A stretch of 64,000 bases of DNA. It comes from Pelargonium tetragonum. Taxonomy: Eukaryota > Streptophyta > Magnoliopsida > Geraniales > Geraniaceae. This document shows, piece after piece, positions 10,139 to 24,050 of this stretch. The notes under the pieces are model-generated. The model was not told the origin of the DNA and made no database searches. It saw only the letters and a program-made list of their open reading frames with translations. The stretch spans positions 58,519-122,518 of the forward strand of contig JAYMTL010000046.1 of assembly GCA_036897445.1 (NCBI GenBank), written 5' to 3'. The translations under genes and the position numbers were made by a program. Positions within the stretch are counted from its first letter, which is position 1. Each line of letters begins with the position of its first letter.

Positions 10139-11943
10139 TTAATTACTCGTAAAAGGAGTAAAAGAGTAGGCTTAATATATCTTTAAAAGGGTTTTGAAGT
10201 ATACTTCCCTTTTGTAGAAAAGAGATTCAAAGGTATAAAGGATGAATCATAGGGATCCCCTAACAAGCTATAAATGAAAGAATTTACAATAACTTCGGCT
10301 TCTATTCAATCCTCAATCCAGATTTGCTATTCTTAATCCTTTTTATTTCATAAAGGTTAAATATTGCAGGATTTCTAAGTTAATTAAAAAACTGAGGTTC
10401 CTAGCTCTCTGTTTTTCACGTAAAAGATAAAGAGCGCTTCTAAGACACAGGATAACAAAAGGATTTAATCGGAGCTTCTTTCCCGCTTTTGCTTCTCCAA
10501 TAAAGAGGAATCTAGGGCTGGCCAGTTTCTTCTCTAGGCGTTGTTAAAGGGACTTAGTAAGTAAGATTTTTCTAAGCCTATTTCTTTTTCTTGCTGCTAT
10601 GTCTTAGTTGCTCTTGCGCTCCGCAGATTTTTCTAGTTTCGATTCCGGATAATGATAATAAAGACACTGGGGTTTTAAATAACTAACTAATAAATTTAGT
10701 AACTAAGAAGGGGTTTCCGTTTTAGGAAGGCTTTAATAAAACTAGCTAGGGTTCCGTTATTTTTGTATATTTGGATTTATTTAGAGGTTAATACGAGCCC
10801 TTTTTCAAAGCAAAGCCAGTTAGAAAGGCTCCTAATTGAGTGTAAGTAAGCCCTGTATCCTATCTAGCACTGCCACAAGATGAAGTTTGAACTCTGTGAG
10901 ACAAATTACTCTTAAAACGGAAAGTCTAACAGAGCTTATTCTAGTTTTGAGATCCCGAAATGAGTGTAGATTCAAAAAGCGGATAAAAATCCTGGCTTAT
11001 TTATAAAAGAAATTTTTACCGCGGGTCTATGCGAAGTAGAAATAAAAAAAGGATAATAGAATTTGCTAGGCTTGCTCAATTAAAAAATCTGTGTAAATTG
11101 AAAATTTTCTATAGGTTACAATTTGACTTTTGACGGCTAATTCTATTAAAAGACTTTTAAGACCTGAAATGCTAAATTTTAAAGACCCCTTATATCCTTA
11201 ACCTAATATATCCTGGGTCTCCTCTGCTTAAGGCACTTAGGGTCGCAACCTGGTATTCTGGAACTAAGCTCCCTCTTCAAAATTCCCAACTTAATACTCT
11301 ATAGAAAATCTTGGAAAAGTCTAATATCAAAAATTAGAACACAATGCTTAATCTTGGAGTACACTGCATTAATTTTCCTAACAGAACACAAGTTTTTTTA
11401 TATCAAAGGTGTTTTCTGCCTTTACTTACAGCTACTAAAGTAGTATATAAATTCTGTTAAAAGGGGACCCTAGAAGTTGGGTACAAAATGGGGATGCCCT
11501 CGAAAGAGTTAAATAGAAAGAAGTAAAGGGAAATCCTGAAAGGAAAGCATGGACATTTGACTAAAAGTATATGGTGAGTTATGCTTTAGCTATGTAAAAA
11601 ATAAGGAGCAAGACCTGCCAGATTGCAAGGATTATTCCTTAATAGATATCCCAGAGACTAAAATAAGAGCATAGTGCTGAGGAACAAGATTTAAGAAAAA
11701 GCAAGCTACGCAATTAAATGATATACTCTCATAATAAGTAATCGTGAAGCGGTCCTTATGCTTAAATAAAAAAGTTTTATTTGCCTATACAAAGGAGACT
11801 CTTATGAGCCGAGTTTTTTATCAGAGTTCTTTTCATTCAGATCTGTACCAATTGATTCAGAATATCATGTGCAGCTATCTAGTTCACTAGTTCAGAAGGG
11901 CGCCTATGCTACCGGATTTTCCTCTATTTCTAATAAACTCAAA

Positions 11944-11951
11944 GGGGCCCC
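11944..11951. repeat. G/C dyad GGGGCCCC
   Basis: A perfect 8-base GC palindrome preceded by CAAA. A single 8-base all-GC word of this kind has an expectation well below one at this composition, and the same word recurs at 24043. Confidence 0.55.
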
Positions 11952-13950
11952 AGTAGAGATAGGTGGCAAATACTTTAATCTTACATTTTTATTTTGCCTC
12001 CCCCGGCTCCTAGGAAGGGGTTAAAAACTCTTGAGATCCACGACAACTATAAAGGGGGATTCAATTAAACACACTAAGACAAACCTTTGTTTCAAAAAGG
12101 GGAGCAGCAACTAAAAAAGTACTTCAAGAATAGCAATTTTGAATTTGTAAGTTATGTTATGTATATTAAAGGGTTTGGGGTTTTTTGCTTCAGATATAAG
12201 TATTAACTGGCTTTCCCGCGGGACCTTTTAAGCAGATTCCTATCTCGAAAAGGCGGCTGACACATTAAGGTATTTAAATTCTCAATTATACCCCAAATGT
12301 CAAATAAGTATAAAAGGACCCGTTTTGCTCTGAACTCTTTTATATTAAAGAACGCGGAAATTTTAAACAAAGTTATATCTCTAAAAAAGAACAATGGAGA
12401 TGGTTAAATCTATCTAGATAGAACACAAAGAAAATCCCTGCAACTACTGCCTAGGATTTCCATGAATTTGGGTTGGGGTGTAACGTTAAGGGTTCCCTGC
12501 TTGAATTTAAATGCATTTGCATGAGAAAGAAAAGTAACTAAATAGATAGCTTGCACTCCTCTCAAAGTAAAGATTACGCATGAATTCAATTTTAAAATAG
12601 GTGCGCCCCCTTGATTGAAGGAAACCCTATTGTGTACTAAACAAAAGTGACCCTCTGAATAGAACAAAAGCTTTTATAACCCGTATTTAGATATAAAAGC
12701 AGGCAGGGTTTTCTATATTTTAGAGTTTGACTTCAGAACGGGCGCTTTCCAGGAATTTTTGCGATCCCCTTTTTGGTTAAAAGAGCAAGGCCTTGTTTAG
12801 GTGCGTGGATTACAAAATGAGTTTTTTAGAGAGTCCTTACAAGTTTTCTACTATAGTTTAAATCCAGTAAATATTTCCTTCCAATATAGCTTAAAAATTA
12901 AAGCATATATAAAGTAACCAGCAACAAAAGCTCAGAAAAAACTGCAAAAGACATTGCTAGCACTCCTGTTTTTAGCTTTGAGAGTGCACTATTAGAGAGA
13001 TCTAACTTAAGTATCTTACAGGCAAAAAGAACGGTTTTGGGTTCCTTAAAATAAGCTCGACGAATTGTAGTTTTTTTATTAAATATTTACAAGTAACTGT
13101 ACCCGTTTAAATAAATTTTCCCGTGGCTCCTTTTGTGTAGGAAGATTTTTTATATTGACTGGGCAAATCCATCCATATGTAGGAGATTAGTATGTTATTT
13201 TATCTAGTATTAGATCCTTATTAAGTAGAAGAATTTCAAACTAAAAAAGTTTTTCTTATTCCCTTGTCTTAGTTTTTGTAGTCAAGTTTTTAAATAAAGA
13301 AAACTTTCGAGAAGTCTGTCCCTCAGCCCGAAACTCACTAGCTTCTGCTCAGGCTCAAGAAAGGGGTCCCGTTTCTTTTTTATATTTAAACTGGAGCGCT
13401 TCTTATTTCTGGAATATCGCCATAAAAGACTCCTTAGATCTACCCGCCCTCTTAAAATTCCTTTAACTCCATCTTAACCCACTTTGAACTAAAAGAACAG
13501 GACTTTCCCTATTGTAATACGAGTGTTGCTGAGCCACCCTTTTATTACGCCTGAGGCAAAGTTCCTTTAGAGAGTTCTATTATACCTTTCCAGGATCGCT
13601 TTTCTTATAGAAAGGTTACTCCTACCTATCGCCCCACACAAGATTAACTGTTTTACTGGATCCCTATATTATGTATTCTAGAGGTTACATAGTAAACTAC
13701 ACTCCTTTTAACTTAACACTAAAGCTAAAGTCAAATAGACTATGAAAAAACACCTATTTAAGTGCACTCTCAAAATCTTTTTAGAAAGAATCTAAAACAA
13801 AGATCTTGACATTTCTACATAGAACCTCCTCCTACAATAGAATTTTCATTTAGTTGTTTGCTAGTAAAACAAACCAGGAATCACCTATATAAGAAAACCT
13901 TGCTCGAAAGCTCTTATAAAGTGTATTCAATTACCTACAAAACCCCCAGG

Positions 13951-14003
13951 CTCCCCAGTAGCGCAAAAAGCTTCGTACATGGAAAAACACAGGTTCGAAT
14001 CAA
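13951..14003 (+). pseudogene. Possible tRNA-Pro remnant
   Basis: GTAGCGCA at 13958-13965 matches the D-arm start of plant mitochondrial tRNA-Pro. ACAGGTTCGAATC further on resembles its T-arm, with GTACA in between as in the original. The anticodon region and both acceptor strands are missing or unpaired. If this is a relic, about 20 internal bases are lost. The similarity is short and could be chance. Confidence 0.22.
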
Positions 14004-15498
14004 TTAGTTTCAATTAGTTTTACAAAACTCCTTACGGAATACTGTAGTAAAAAACACTTTCTAAGAAATTCTTGTAAGAGCCCTCCCACTCTATCCAGGG
14101 AATTGCCCGGCACTTTTTATCAGTAGCAGTGAGTTGTTTGGTCTTTTCATTTCCCAGTTATGGCTTTAGCCTAGTAGATGCTAGGAGGCTTTTAAAAGGA
14201 TGTCTATTCCCGCGGGGTTGATCTTGCTTATATTGAAAGTTTCGTAACTTTTTTAGGATATTCCTTTTTGTAAGTATAAGTAATAGATTGTCCTATGGAA
14301 TTATAGTATCCAGCAGCCCTGAGGCAACGCCTTTTATGTCTATTTTTCTTTTTTCATTCCCTCTACTTCGGATTCCTTTTGACTTAAAATTTAGATAAAA
14401 TCCCTCCAGTTTCAATTTAAAAGTAGGGAGCCTCTTATATAGGTCTCCAGTCCAATTAAATAAGCACTAAACTATATAATGCAGCCAAGTCCCCTTTTAT
14501 CAGTGAAGCAAAAGTTTTACCTAAGCGAAATTGACCAAACCTAAGTAAGTAAAGGCTGCCCTTTGAACTTAAGAACCCTTGTTTAATGAACCCGGCTTAA
14601 GTAGTACACAGAAAGAGTAAGGCATTCCTCGGTGCACAAAAAAGCATACAGCCACACCCCGGAGCTCTGAAAGCCTAAAGTTTTATCACAACCTGGTTAT
14701 TCAAAAGGAGAAAGTAATAGAACTACACTTTGTCTTTTATAAGAATTCCTGGATTAATTCTTTAAGAAATGGACCCCTCTCCTCTGTCGGTACAAATACA
14801 GTAAAGGAATAAGACCTTTACTTTAGTTCATAAACCCCTTTTAAATTACACTAGAATCAATTAGAAAGTAGGTGTTCTTTAATAGAAGTAATTAGATATA
14901 GACAAAACCTCTCTTTATTAAAAGCAAAGGTTTTCCTAAAGTGGGGATCCTGGCGATGTAGTGCACTTAACTAGTCCTGTTTTTATGGAAACAATCTTAG
15001 TTTAGTATTCCATTCCGAAAAAAAAAGGTAGAAACTTCTAGTGTGAAATATCGGGCAGTCCTTTTATATTAAAAGTACTCAAAGCAACAAAATAAGTTAA
15101 GCGGGGTTCCCTTTTAGGCAGGAGGTATACAAAAATTGACTCACTTACTAACTTAATATTAGATTCTCAAGATCATTTTCTTTTTTATACAAAAGTTCTT
15201 ACATGTTCCTAAACCGGGTCGTGTAACAACAATTAAAGTTTTCCTTCGAGTAGTAGGGGAGCAGCTAAGCATTTTTTAAAAAGTACAGTAATAAACCTTT
15301 ATAATATAAAGCACTACTTTGATAGAGAACCAGGATTTGGCGATCTTTGTTTTCTTTTTTGATATAACAAATGTACCTTGACTCATTTATATAACTAAAA
15401 CTAGAGACTCCTGTAGAGTAAGTAATAGGGGCGTACCAAAAAAGTGCTACTATATCTTCTTCGACGAGCTAGGAAGACTCTGATTTTTAAATAGAACA

Positions 15499-15513
15499 AG
15501 GTAATGTAATTAA
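15499..15513 (+). repeat. 15-bp motif, copy 2
   Basis: AGGTAATGTAATTAA, followed by GCCCCC and a T-run rather than the A-rich sequence seen after other copies. It is isolated in spacer, about 780 bases before island 2. Confidence 0.75.
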
Positions 15514-16282
15514 GCCCCCTTTTTTAAGATATTAATATATCCCTCAAGTCATATAAGCTAATAAACTTTATACTCTACAATACAAAGAGTAAGTAAAAGT
15601 CTCTTTCTTGCAAGTGTGCTCGGGTATAACAGGGGACACTCTTCTTTAGCCCTTGTAGCTTTGTAAAAACAACAATTTCTGGAGTGTTTTAATAAATGGA
15701 GTGAGTTTTCTATTTTAGTAGTGGATTCCGGTATACAAATAGAATTGAGTTAAGATTTTTGTATGGCAGCGGTGAAAAGGAAGGGTTTCCCTTGAAGATT
15801 AAGATCGGTAATACCCAAGGTTGCGATTAAGTCAAAAGTAAATTTTACTGGTTGCTGGGTCCTTCATTTTGAATTCTTTCTTATAATTATAAAAAGTGTT
15901 GTCCGGGATAAAGATTTTTCAGAGGAAGTAGCGGGGCAATGCTATAAAACATTAAAAATACAAGCTTCAGGATGCCTTCAGTCGGCTATAGTAATGCTCT
16001 CTAGTATCTATATGGTTTGCATGCTCCCTATACCAGTAACAACAAGACAATGAGGAAATAGACCCTTAAAAAATCTATAACAGGTAGTACAATCAGAACA
16101 AAGAAGACTCTTTAAGACGGATTTACCAGTTATACCCTAAAGTGCTTAGGACAAGGTAAATACACTCCCTCGCGCGCACTTTAGATTAGATAAGGGGGCA
16201 GAATTCACACAAATTAAGAAAGACTAACAAAAAGGAACTTAGCAGAGAGCTACGCTTCTCAGTCTTATAGCTTTCATACTGA

Positions 16283-16762
16283 GAAAAGAAATGGGCTCTT
16301 AGTAATATAAAGTGTAGATAGACAAGTCAATTACGGATAGCCTACAACTAGAAGTTTATTTACAGAAGGCTTTGCTCTTTTTACTTTAATAAGCGTTCTA
16401 AGGAATTTTCTTACCTATAACTCAATAGTAGTATACCTATTACTTTTAACTTCTCTAGAGTTCTTATATTTATTATTATATTAGTCTCCTTTATTATGGA
16501 AGGATTTTGGATAGACCTTTCTTGTTAGAAAAAAATTCCCTAGACTTCTTAGTTCTTAGTATGCTAGTTATCTTCTTCTTGTAAGCTAAAGGAGTTAAGG
16601 AAATAGAATCAAGTCAAGTAGTAAAGTATATATTAGATAGTTTTTCAGTTACTTTTTTATGTAGAGAGATTCTTAATAATCTTAAAAAAAAGTAATCGAA
16701 AAGAGTTCTATAGTGGGAATAAAAAGTTTAAGATTGTAGAGTAGATTTTCTTTGTTTTATAT
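16283..16762 (+). other. Island 2: TGA-free segment
   Basis: No TGA occurs on the plus strand in any frame over 480 bases (about nine expected). One frame runs from 16459 to 16692 with a single TAA at 16582-16584. Its first part is hydrophobic (SLDFLVLSMLVIFFL). After the TAA it reads AKGVKEIESSQVVKYILDSF and continues to NNLKKK before a TAA. This has the look of protein but matches no family I know, and each half is within chance length. Confidence 0.35.
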
Positions 16763-18149
16763 TGACTTAGATTTACTTGCCTTGTTAGTTTTATATGAGC
16801 TAGACTTTCTCGAGGGTAATTGTCATTTTCCAGTTCCAGGTAAGTTTTTTGAGCTACTCAACTTGAGAAGAGTTCCTAATTTTTAGTTATTCAAAGAAAG
16901 TTTTTAGGAAATTATATATATAAAGTAGTTGGAGTTAACAATCTTGAGTCCTGTATAAAGGTTTCTAGTCTTAAAAGGCTGGGAATTCTACATGTTTAGA
17001 GTGTGGGACTGGAACTCTTACCTTGTTTCTTAATAGCTATGTGAGTTTTCTAGGGCAATTCCACATTTATAGGAGCAGGTCCAGGAAATTCCATAAGGAG
17101 TAGAAGTCCGCTTTCTTCAATTTTGATTTTAGCACCCTAGAAGTTATGGAACGTAAGTGAGAGATACCTTATTTAGTTGAGATATAGATATTAGGCTGCC
17201 TTTAAAAACGTAGAAATGAAACTATGAGTACGGGTCTCCTAAAGTCAAGCCCTTTTTCTTAATAAGTTTTTCTAGAATCACAAGGAATCCCACTTTTTAT
17301 GGACTTGAGCCTTGCTCTTAGCAAGATTTTTTTAAGAATCCTATAATAATTGCGAATTTATAATGGGATACTCTTTAATTTGAATAAAAATTCTCAAACT
17401 ATACTACACTGAAAGGAATCCTAAAACTCTGCTCTTTGCTGTTATCTGAGCGGAGCAATACCTATCAAGGGCCGAGTAACCCCACAACTTAAAAAAGCAT
17501 CCTAAGGAGCTCTTTACTTACCCCTTTAATAAATCCGCAAGTAAGTGTAATTACTCAAAAAAGAATACTTGTAAAAGAATTAAAAGCATCTCACAGAAAT
17601 TTGGACAAAGAAAAGAATCTAGAATTGGAGGTATTACCAGAAAAAGCAGAACTGTTTTATTATACTACCGTCCTTTAAGTTGAACCACAAGAAATAGCGG
17701 AAGCTAATCCTGCACTAAGGGGGCACTCGCCTTCTTTATCTTTAAAACTATAAAGCCTACGTGTCGAAGATTAGAAAACAAATTATCGATTTTTATGCAT
17801 TAATATTTCCTTTTTACTAAAAACTATTCTTGTCCTATCTAAGCAGGATGCTTTTTTTCTTCTCGATTAATCTTAAGATAGCTTTCTAACTAATAATACA
17901 ATCTTTTGTGACAGAAGTTTAACCTGAATAAGTGTTCTGATTTGGCTATGTTATCTTACAGGGATTTCCTATTCAATGGTTTACTCTTGTTGATTGTCCT
18001 AAGTCCTGCTCTGCTTTATAAAGTTTTTAGTCTAGCGCTTCCTCTTAAGGGAACCCTTATAAAAAATTTTATACTCACTAGGTTGCTACTTGAAGATTGA
18101 TAACGTAAATTGCCCAAACTCTACCAGGAGTAGGGGTAATTGTTCAGAA

Positions 18150-18156
18150 GGGGCCC
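18150..18156. repeat. G/C dyad GGGGCCC
   Basis: Context CAGAAGGGGCCCTATAAA: purines before and pyrimidine/AT after, as in most members of the class. Confidence 0.5.
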
Positions 18157-18659
18157 TATAAAAACTATGTAGGAGAGCCCTTACTCTCTTACTTAAAAGG
18201 ACATAGGAGTCCGCTCTATAAAATAATTTACACTTAAAATTTCTGAAGCTCAAGCTGTATTAATAAACGAAAACTTAAAATATGGGATTGTACTATACTT
18301 ATTTGGACACTCAACCAACAGTATATTATAACTCGTTTCAAGACTACGGGGAACCTTGGAACAAGAAGTACAAGTTATCGAGGGTTCTTAACCTGCTGAA
18401 CTAAAACCTAAAAGAAACCCGTCAGTATTTTGTTTTGTGCTCTACTAGGACTGAGGTTTATTTTAAATGAGTTTTCTCTTAGATCTCTCCTTACATTTTC
18501 GGAGTTTTCGAGAGTGCTCCTTGAAAGAGTTGCAGAATTAAGCCATAAAGATTGCTTTAAACTTTTACTTCTCATTTTTGATTAGTCGCTTCGGGTATAT
18601 GAAATAAGTTACACACTACTAAAAATTGAAGTCTTAGTTGTACAAATACCTTAAGCGCA

Positions 18660-18668
18660 GGGGTCCCC
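18660..18668. repeat. G/C dyad GGGGTCCCC
   Basis: Four G, one T and four C. The same nine bases recur at 40128-40136 and 58865-58873. Confidence 0.55.
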
Positions 18669-21600
18669 AAAAAAGCTGAAGAGAAATTTCTTAATAAGGA
18701 AAGTGGACTGCTTTGCCAGTCTAAGCGAGTCTTAATTTGGTTATGCTTTACACTAGTATAAAGAGGAGCCCTTTAAGGAGAAAGGAGAGTAGTAAATCAT
18801 ATGTGATATAGGTTTACAGGTACCCCTTTTCAAATTTGCTAAAGTTATGAAACTAAAGAATTCAACTTTTCTTTAAATTTAGTTTTAGTTAGATACAGCG
18901 CTGTGAAGTGGTTTTTTTAGTCTCTTCTGAAGCATCAAGTACAATTACCAGGCTACCCCAGGGTGATACACAGGGTAATTTTATCAAATTGCTTAGGCGG
19001 GCCTTGTGAACGTATATACCCCGATGTTTAAGGTTAAGGGAGTCCTGAGGAAGGCTAGCTGCTTTTATTTGAAGAAACCCTTCTTTCTGGGGGCCTTTAT
19101 TGCGAATTCAATTTATATAGTCTTTTTTTAAGAAGCTCCTTTGAGTAGGCAAAATTTGGGTCTATAAAATATTCAGAGGAATCCCTTGCTTTACGCTAGT
19201 TTTTATTGTCTGGGCACTTATATAGTTAAGTAGCACAGTACTAGAAAATCATACTTCAGTTCCAGGAATCCCTATGAAGATTTTAGAGATTTTAAGAGAT
19301 AAGAAGGATCCTTTTTGAAATAAAGTGAGCTCCTAACTTTTATTCATTTTTCTAGCGGTTACAAAGCTTTTTTGCCCCTCACGACCTAGAAAACGAATGC
19401 AATAAGTGTCTACCTTACTAATCCTAATATACCAAGGAATTCCTCTAAAGGATAAGCTTTCTTACCAGCCCCGTTAAAGTTGTAAGTAGTCCAGTCGCAA
19501 GGAAATTTCTAAGGTGTATAGGAGTTCCTTTTTCTTCAGTTCCGGATCTATAAAGTAATAGAGGATAGTTAGGGACTTCTGTTTTTATTATATTACTTCT
19601 TATAGACCTATACATAAGAATGAATTTGTTAATGAATTGAAAATCACTTAGATAAAGATAAAGCCATTCTTTTCCCAGTTACTAAAAGTAAAAGTAAGCA
19701 AAAGTGTAAAGGTAAGTAAGTGCTAACATGAGGAGTAGGTTTCTTATTAGTGGTCTAGTTAAAACGGAAGAAAGAAATCCTATAACCCGCAAGTTCAAAT
19801 GCGCAAGTCTTAGCTTTTATTAGTAGTGTGGTCTAAGTTCCCGAAAGATTTTATGAAAACAACAAAAATCACTTATATAAAATTCTCTACTTTCCTTTTC
19901 CCCGAATCATTACATTAGTACTATTCCAGAAACAGAGGAAAGGGTGGCACTTCATTTTGTAAATGGATAGTAAGTCTAAGTTTCGGTATCTTCCGATTAG
20001 TCGGCTAAAGTTAGCAAGGGTAATAAGGCAGCAGTCTGCAAGAGCAAGAGAGATATGGCTTAAAGTACTCCTTTACAAGCCCCAATAAAGTTTAGGAATC
20101 AGCCCAGAAAGAACTCCCATATCAGAGCTTCATGAAAAGTCTCACACATATCAAAAAAAGTCGCAAGTTTGGGATTAAGACTTATTCTTTTTTACTTAAA
20201 ATAGTGTACTGGGGGCTTTTTTCACAGTGTTACAGAGAATTCCTAGGCCATAGAATTCTTCTTAGTTCATTTTATACTTAAGCATAACCAACTAAGGGTC
20301 TCATTGGAAGGAATCCTTATGGATAAGACTTTTTTTAGTTAGTACCCCATGTTCCTCTCTTTTAGAAAGAATTCCGTTTTAGTTTCGCTGTAATTAAAGA
20401 TCCGGTCGACGTGGCTTTTTATGATGTATATACGAAATTTCTTAAGATCGAGAAAACAGAATTAGGTTGGCCGGTGTTTAGGTATCCTTTATAATAGAAA
20501 ACCCTACTATCATTAAAGAGTTATTAGTTAGGCCTGCCGAAGTATAGCAAAGAGATTTGCATATAATTATAATAAGGAATAGGTATCCCTTAAGAAGGGG
20601 CGGTCCTGAACTAAAGGAGTCCCTTGATTGAGTTCCCATCTATGCAGTTGCAGTGCCCTAAACTTTTTAATAAAACCTCTTTTTTCTCCTACGCGCGATA
20701 AAAAAGTTCATTTTTTTCTTTTTTTATTCAAGTCAAAGCGGAACGTATATAACTCTTGTTGTTCACTACTGATTTTCGTCTATATTTAAGGATATTTCAG
20801 GTTTGTACCTATACTATATTGTTATACTTCCCAGTAACTATACTTACGTACGGATTTAACAAAAACTACAAGTTACCCTTATTCCTTGCATCCTCCGCTT
20901 CTTTACTAAACTTCCAAGCCAAATGTCTACTAGTTTTTACTAGGCAGCGGGTTTTCCTTTGTTTATATAAAAAGAAACTTGTCTTTTTAAAATTCTGGGC
21001 ATATAATCAAATTCGAGTAATACTCTTGGGATTTACGCGAGCCGGCTTAAAATCTTACTCTGCCTCTCTAAAAGAAACGACACTTGTGTACCAGTACTTC
21101 TTACTTCTACCGTATCCTTGTTTAGGGCAAGCTTTTTAATTACAAAAAAGAATAGTAAGCTTTCCGTAGCTAGGACATTGTATAAATACTGGACTTTTTT
21201 ATAGAATTCTGACGTGCTTTATTTATACTATTGAAGGCAGGATAACAAGTGCATAAACACAAAAGTACTCGAGTTACGTCAAGAGTAAAGTCTGAGAGTC
21301 CAGATTTTCTAAGATTTAACAGAGTTAAGAACTGCAAAATACAAGCAATACGCAGAAATTAATAAAATAAGGGGGAGCCCGCTTTCTGTATAAAGGGTTT
21401 CTAATTTAATAAACTAAAGGGTAGCTCCAAGTAAGTAAATATCTTTCTTATGGAAAAAACAAGCCAAATAAGGAATTCCTTGGCCCAGGGTTTAAGTTTT
21501 ATAAGATATAATATTAAATTCCTGACTAGAGTCCGAAAGAGAGTAATTGGAATATCACCGAGTTCCACTCAAAATTTTCAAGTCTAGGAAGGTTACAAGG

Positions 21601-22130
21601 TATGCCTTACTCCCGTAATAGAGGGATGTACTTACTAAACAAAGATAAAAAAAATCCCTCCTATCTTAAGGGTATTTTACTTACTTTGTTCAATCTTTTA
21701 GTTAATTATACTCTAAATAAAAAAATACTAGAATGCTTCTACCCCGGTTCTATTTTATTTTACTGATACAAAGCGGAGCACTTAAAATAAAAGGGGGTTA
21801 CTCTTTCACATGAACCCCCCAAGGGGATGGCAATAGTATGGGAACCTCCTCCTATACTTAAAAGTACAGTACTATAACACCCCGACTCCAATTTAAATTA
21901 AAGATAGAAATTCTCTAAAAATTTTAAGGCGACAAAGACCCCTTTTTGCGAAAAAAAAGTTCGGTAAAGCTTCGCTGGCAGAAGCAATTGCGCAGGTTAT
22001 AATTTCAAAGGAAAGAAATTATATTGCGTTTTAAGTAAGGTACTAACCCTTTTAGGACTCATTTTGTTCGATTATTTTCTAACGGAAGACTGCTCCAAAT
22101 CTTTTTATTCTTTATTAAATTAAAGGGGTT

Positions 22131-22146
22131 TTTAATTTAATAGCAG
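22131..22146 (+). repeat. Repeat R2 left block
   Basis: TTTAATTTAATAGCAG is identical to 39230-39245. In both places a TTCTTTTTTAAT block follows some 10-25 bases later, so the shared element may be about 50 bases with a variable middle. The left block alone is AT-rich and could recur by chance. The paired arrangement makes homology more likely. Confidence 0.4.
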
Positions 22147-22515
22147 AGCTCGTGTCAAATTAAAGTTTCTTTTTTAATAGAGTACTAACTACATTCGACT
22201 TAGGAAATCCGGTATTAAATATTGGAGAGGCTCCTCTCGCTTTTACGAGTTCCAGATAATTTACCTTTCTTATTTAATATTCTAGTTTACGGAAGTCCAT
22301 GTAAAACTTAACAGTAGTGTTATAAGAGAATCTTAACCTATTCGCCAAGGGCGGGAGAATTTTGAAATTCTAAAAAGGCGTTCCCAGGGTACTAAGAAGC
22401 AATAAATATTAAGAAAACCCTTTATATAAAAACAAGGATAAAGGCTTTGGTAAATCTAAGAGGAATCCTATAAGTATATAAAAGCTCTTAGGTTTCTGAG
22501 AGACTTTAGGTGATT

Positions 22516-22530
22516 GGGGGGCCTTCCCCC
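22516..22530. repeat. GC hairpin, GGGGG / CCCCC
   Basis: Five G and five C flank a 5-base loop (GCCTT). It is a compact, strong stem in an AT-rich setting and an extreme form of the G-run/C-run dyads. No gene adjoins it. Confidence 0.5.
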
Positions 22531-23193
22531 TATTTAAGTGTCATTTTAAAGTAAAAGGAATCTTTAAATTCTGGGTCTAGGTTATATCAAAAGGTTAGTT
22601 AATAGGGTATCTAAAAGACGAAGTCTTGTCAGTGTAGGCTTAATAGGCTTGGCGCAGGCTTCAGTAAAACGTTGTAAATTGATTTTTCAAGGTGTCCAAA
22701 GTCAAGGAAGTTTCGGATCCTATATATATTAAGTCTATTTTCTCCTCCCTTAAGTCTTATTTTTTGTGCTCCTTTTTTATTATTAGGAGAACCCCTTTTT
22801 GAGCGAAAGGGAGCTCTTTTGTACTTTTTAAATATAAAGTTCTATGAACCTAGTACAAGTAATAAAGGCTAAGCGCCGCCCTTGAATCTGGATACTGTAT
22901 CCTAATTTTGGTATCCGTTGAGTACCATAAAAGGAAAGAAAGATTATAGTATTCATGAATGAATTAAAGATTTTTAGTTGTGTATTTTCTCGAAGGAAGA
23001 TTTTTTAGAGAGTTTCTAACAGTTAGTGGTTAGGGTTTTTGGTCTATTTAAAGGAAACCTGGGAAATCTCCCTATTCAATAGCAAGGAGTCTTTTTTGAT
23101 GAGATAAACTTTAGGTAAAATTCATGAGCTAGTCCAAGTGAACTGATTAAAAGGAATTTACCGGGTTTCAAGAGAATTTTAGGAAGGCAAATT

Positions 23194-23250
23194 TATGTAC
23201 TAGCTCAGCTTTCTTTGCATATGTTGTAGGTTCAAACCCAATATAGTCGA
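23194..23250 (+). pseudogene. Possible tRNA-Ala(UGC) remnant
   Basis: TAGCTCAGC at 23201-23209 matches a tRNA D-arm start. CTTTGCA just after resembles the alanine anticodon loop (UGC), and GTAGGTTCAAACCC (from 23226) resembles a T-arm. The rest of the D-loop is missing and the acceptor strands do not pair. The order of pieces fits a decayed tRNA with an internal deletion. No intron boundary is visible. Medium-low certainty. Confidence 0.35.
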
Positions 23251-24042
23251 GTTATATTGTATCTGATTTAGCTTATCCTTAATTTATTTTAAGTGTATAT
23301 TAAGTAGTCTGTTAATTAGTATTTGCGGAAGAGGTTTTATTCCCAATCTTTAAGCTTTCTTTCTCAATGAGTTGGTGCTATAATTAAATTCTAATTTTTG
23401 ACTTAGATACAGGTTCCCTGTATCCTTGGGGAATTCTTTACCGGATATGCTATTGTAAATTTTTGCTTTTACTAGAATATGCTCCAAAAGGCTTCTCCTA
23501 GTTTGATTAACCAAGTATGATTCTATTCGAGAGAGGGGTGCTGAAAAATCTCCCAAATTGGTTAAACGGAGCCCCTATATATTCTATTAAAGTAAAGGCA
23601 CCCATTCATATTTTTTATTTTGTGAGTTCAAAACGCGTCATCATAAGACAGGTCTTTGGTTAATAGCCTGTATAAACTTTAAGAATAAGGAAGCAAAGGA
23701 CTCGTGATAAAAAAACCCTTGCTGTGATCAAAACCCTTTACGGTATAAAATTCCAAGGGTACTGTCTCGCATTAAAATAGGAAATAGTTATAAAGAAATT
23801 TCTTCAGTGCGAGCAACGGCCGTAGAAGTATACAGATTTCGTTTTTAAGAAGTTTTTTTTACTTATTAACTTGGGACTCTTTTTTATAATGGCAAGTAAA
23901 AGCCTCAAATCTCTCCGGAGCGTTCCATATCTCAAATAGGGGAAAGTTAGTATCTTAAATTAGTGCTAAGAAAGAAACTCGAAAAAACGCACGCTTGTAA
24001 TTGTAAAAAAAGTAGAGGTTCCCCTATTCCAAAAACAAAAAA

Positions 24043-24050
24043 GGGGCCCC
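24043..24050. repeat. G/C dyad GGGGCCCC
   Basis: Perfect 8-base GC palindrome after an A-rich run, followed by TACTTAG. Identical core to 11944. Confidence 0.55.

Larger units (their letters stand above)
7046..16282. other. Non-coding spacer
   Basis: No supported gene in 9.2 kb. The longest frame is 85 codons (minus strand, 12410-12667) and is unremarkable. The interval holds G/C dyads at 7671, 10132 and 11944, a possible tRNA-Pro remnant at 13951, the motif copy at 15499, and a 10-base direct repeat (CAATTAGTTT twice near 14008-14027). The remainder is unique AT-rich sequence in which I see nothing further. Confidence 0.65.

Noticed and set aside
20756-21139. 127-codon frame on the plus strand, the longest in the window
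   Set aside because: It starts at TTG and has no recognisable domain, and its length equals the chance maximum for six frames of 64 kb at this composition. Codon texture is the same as in the surrounding spacer.
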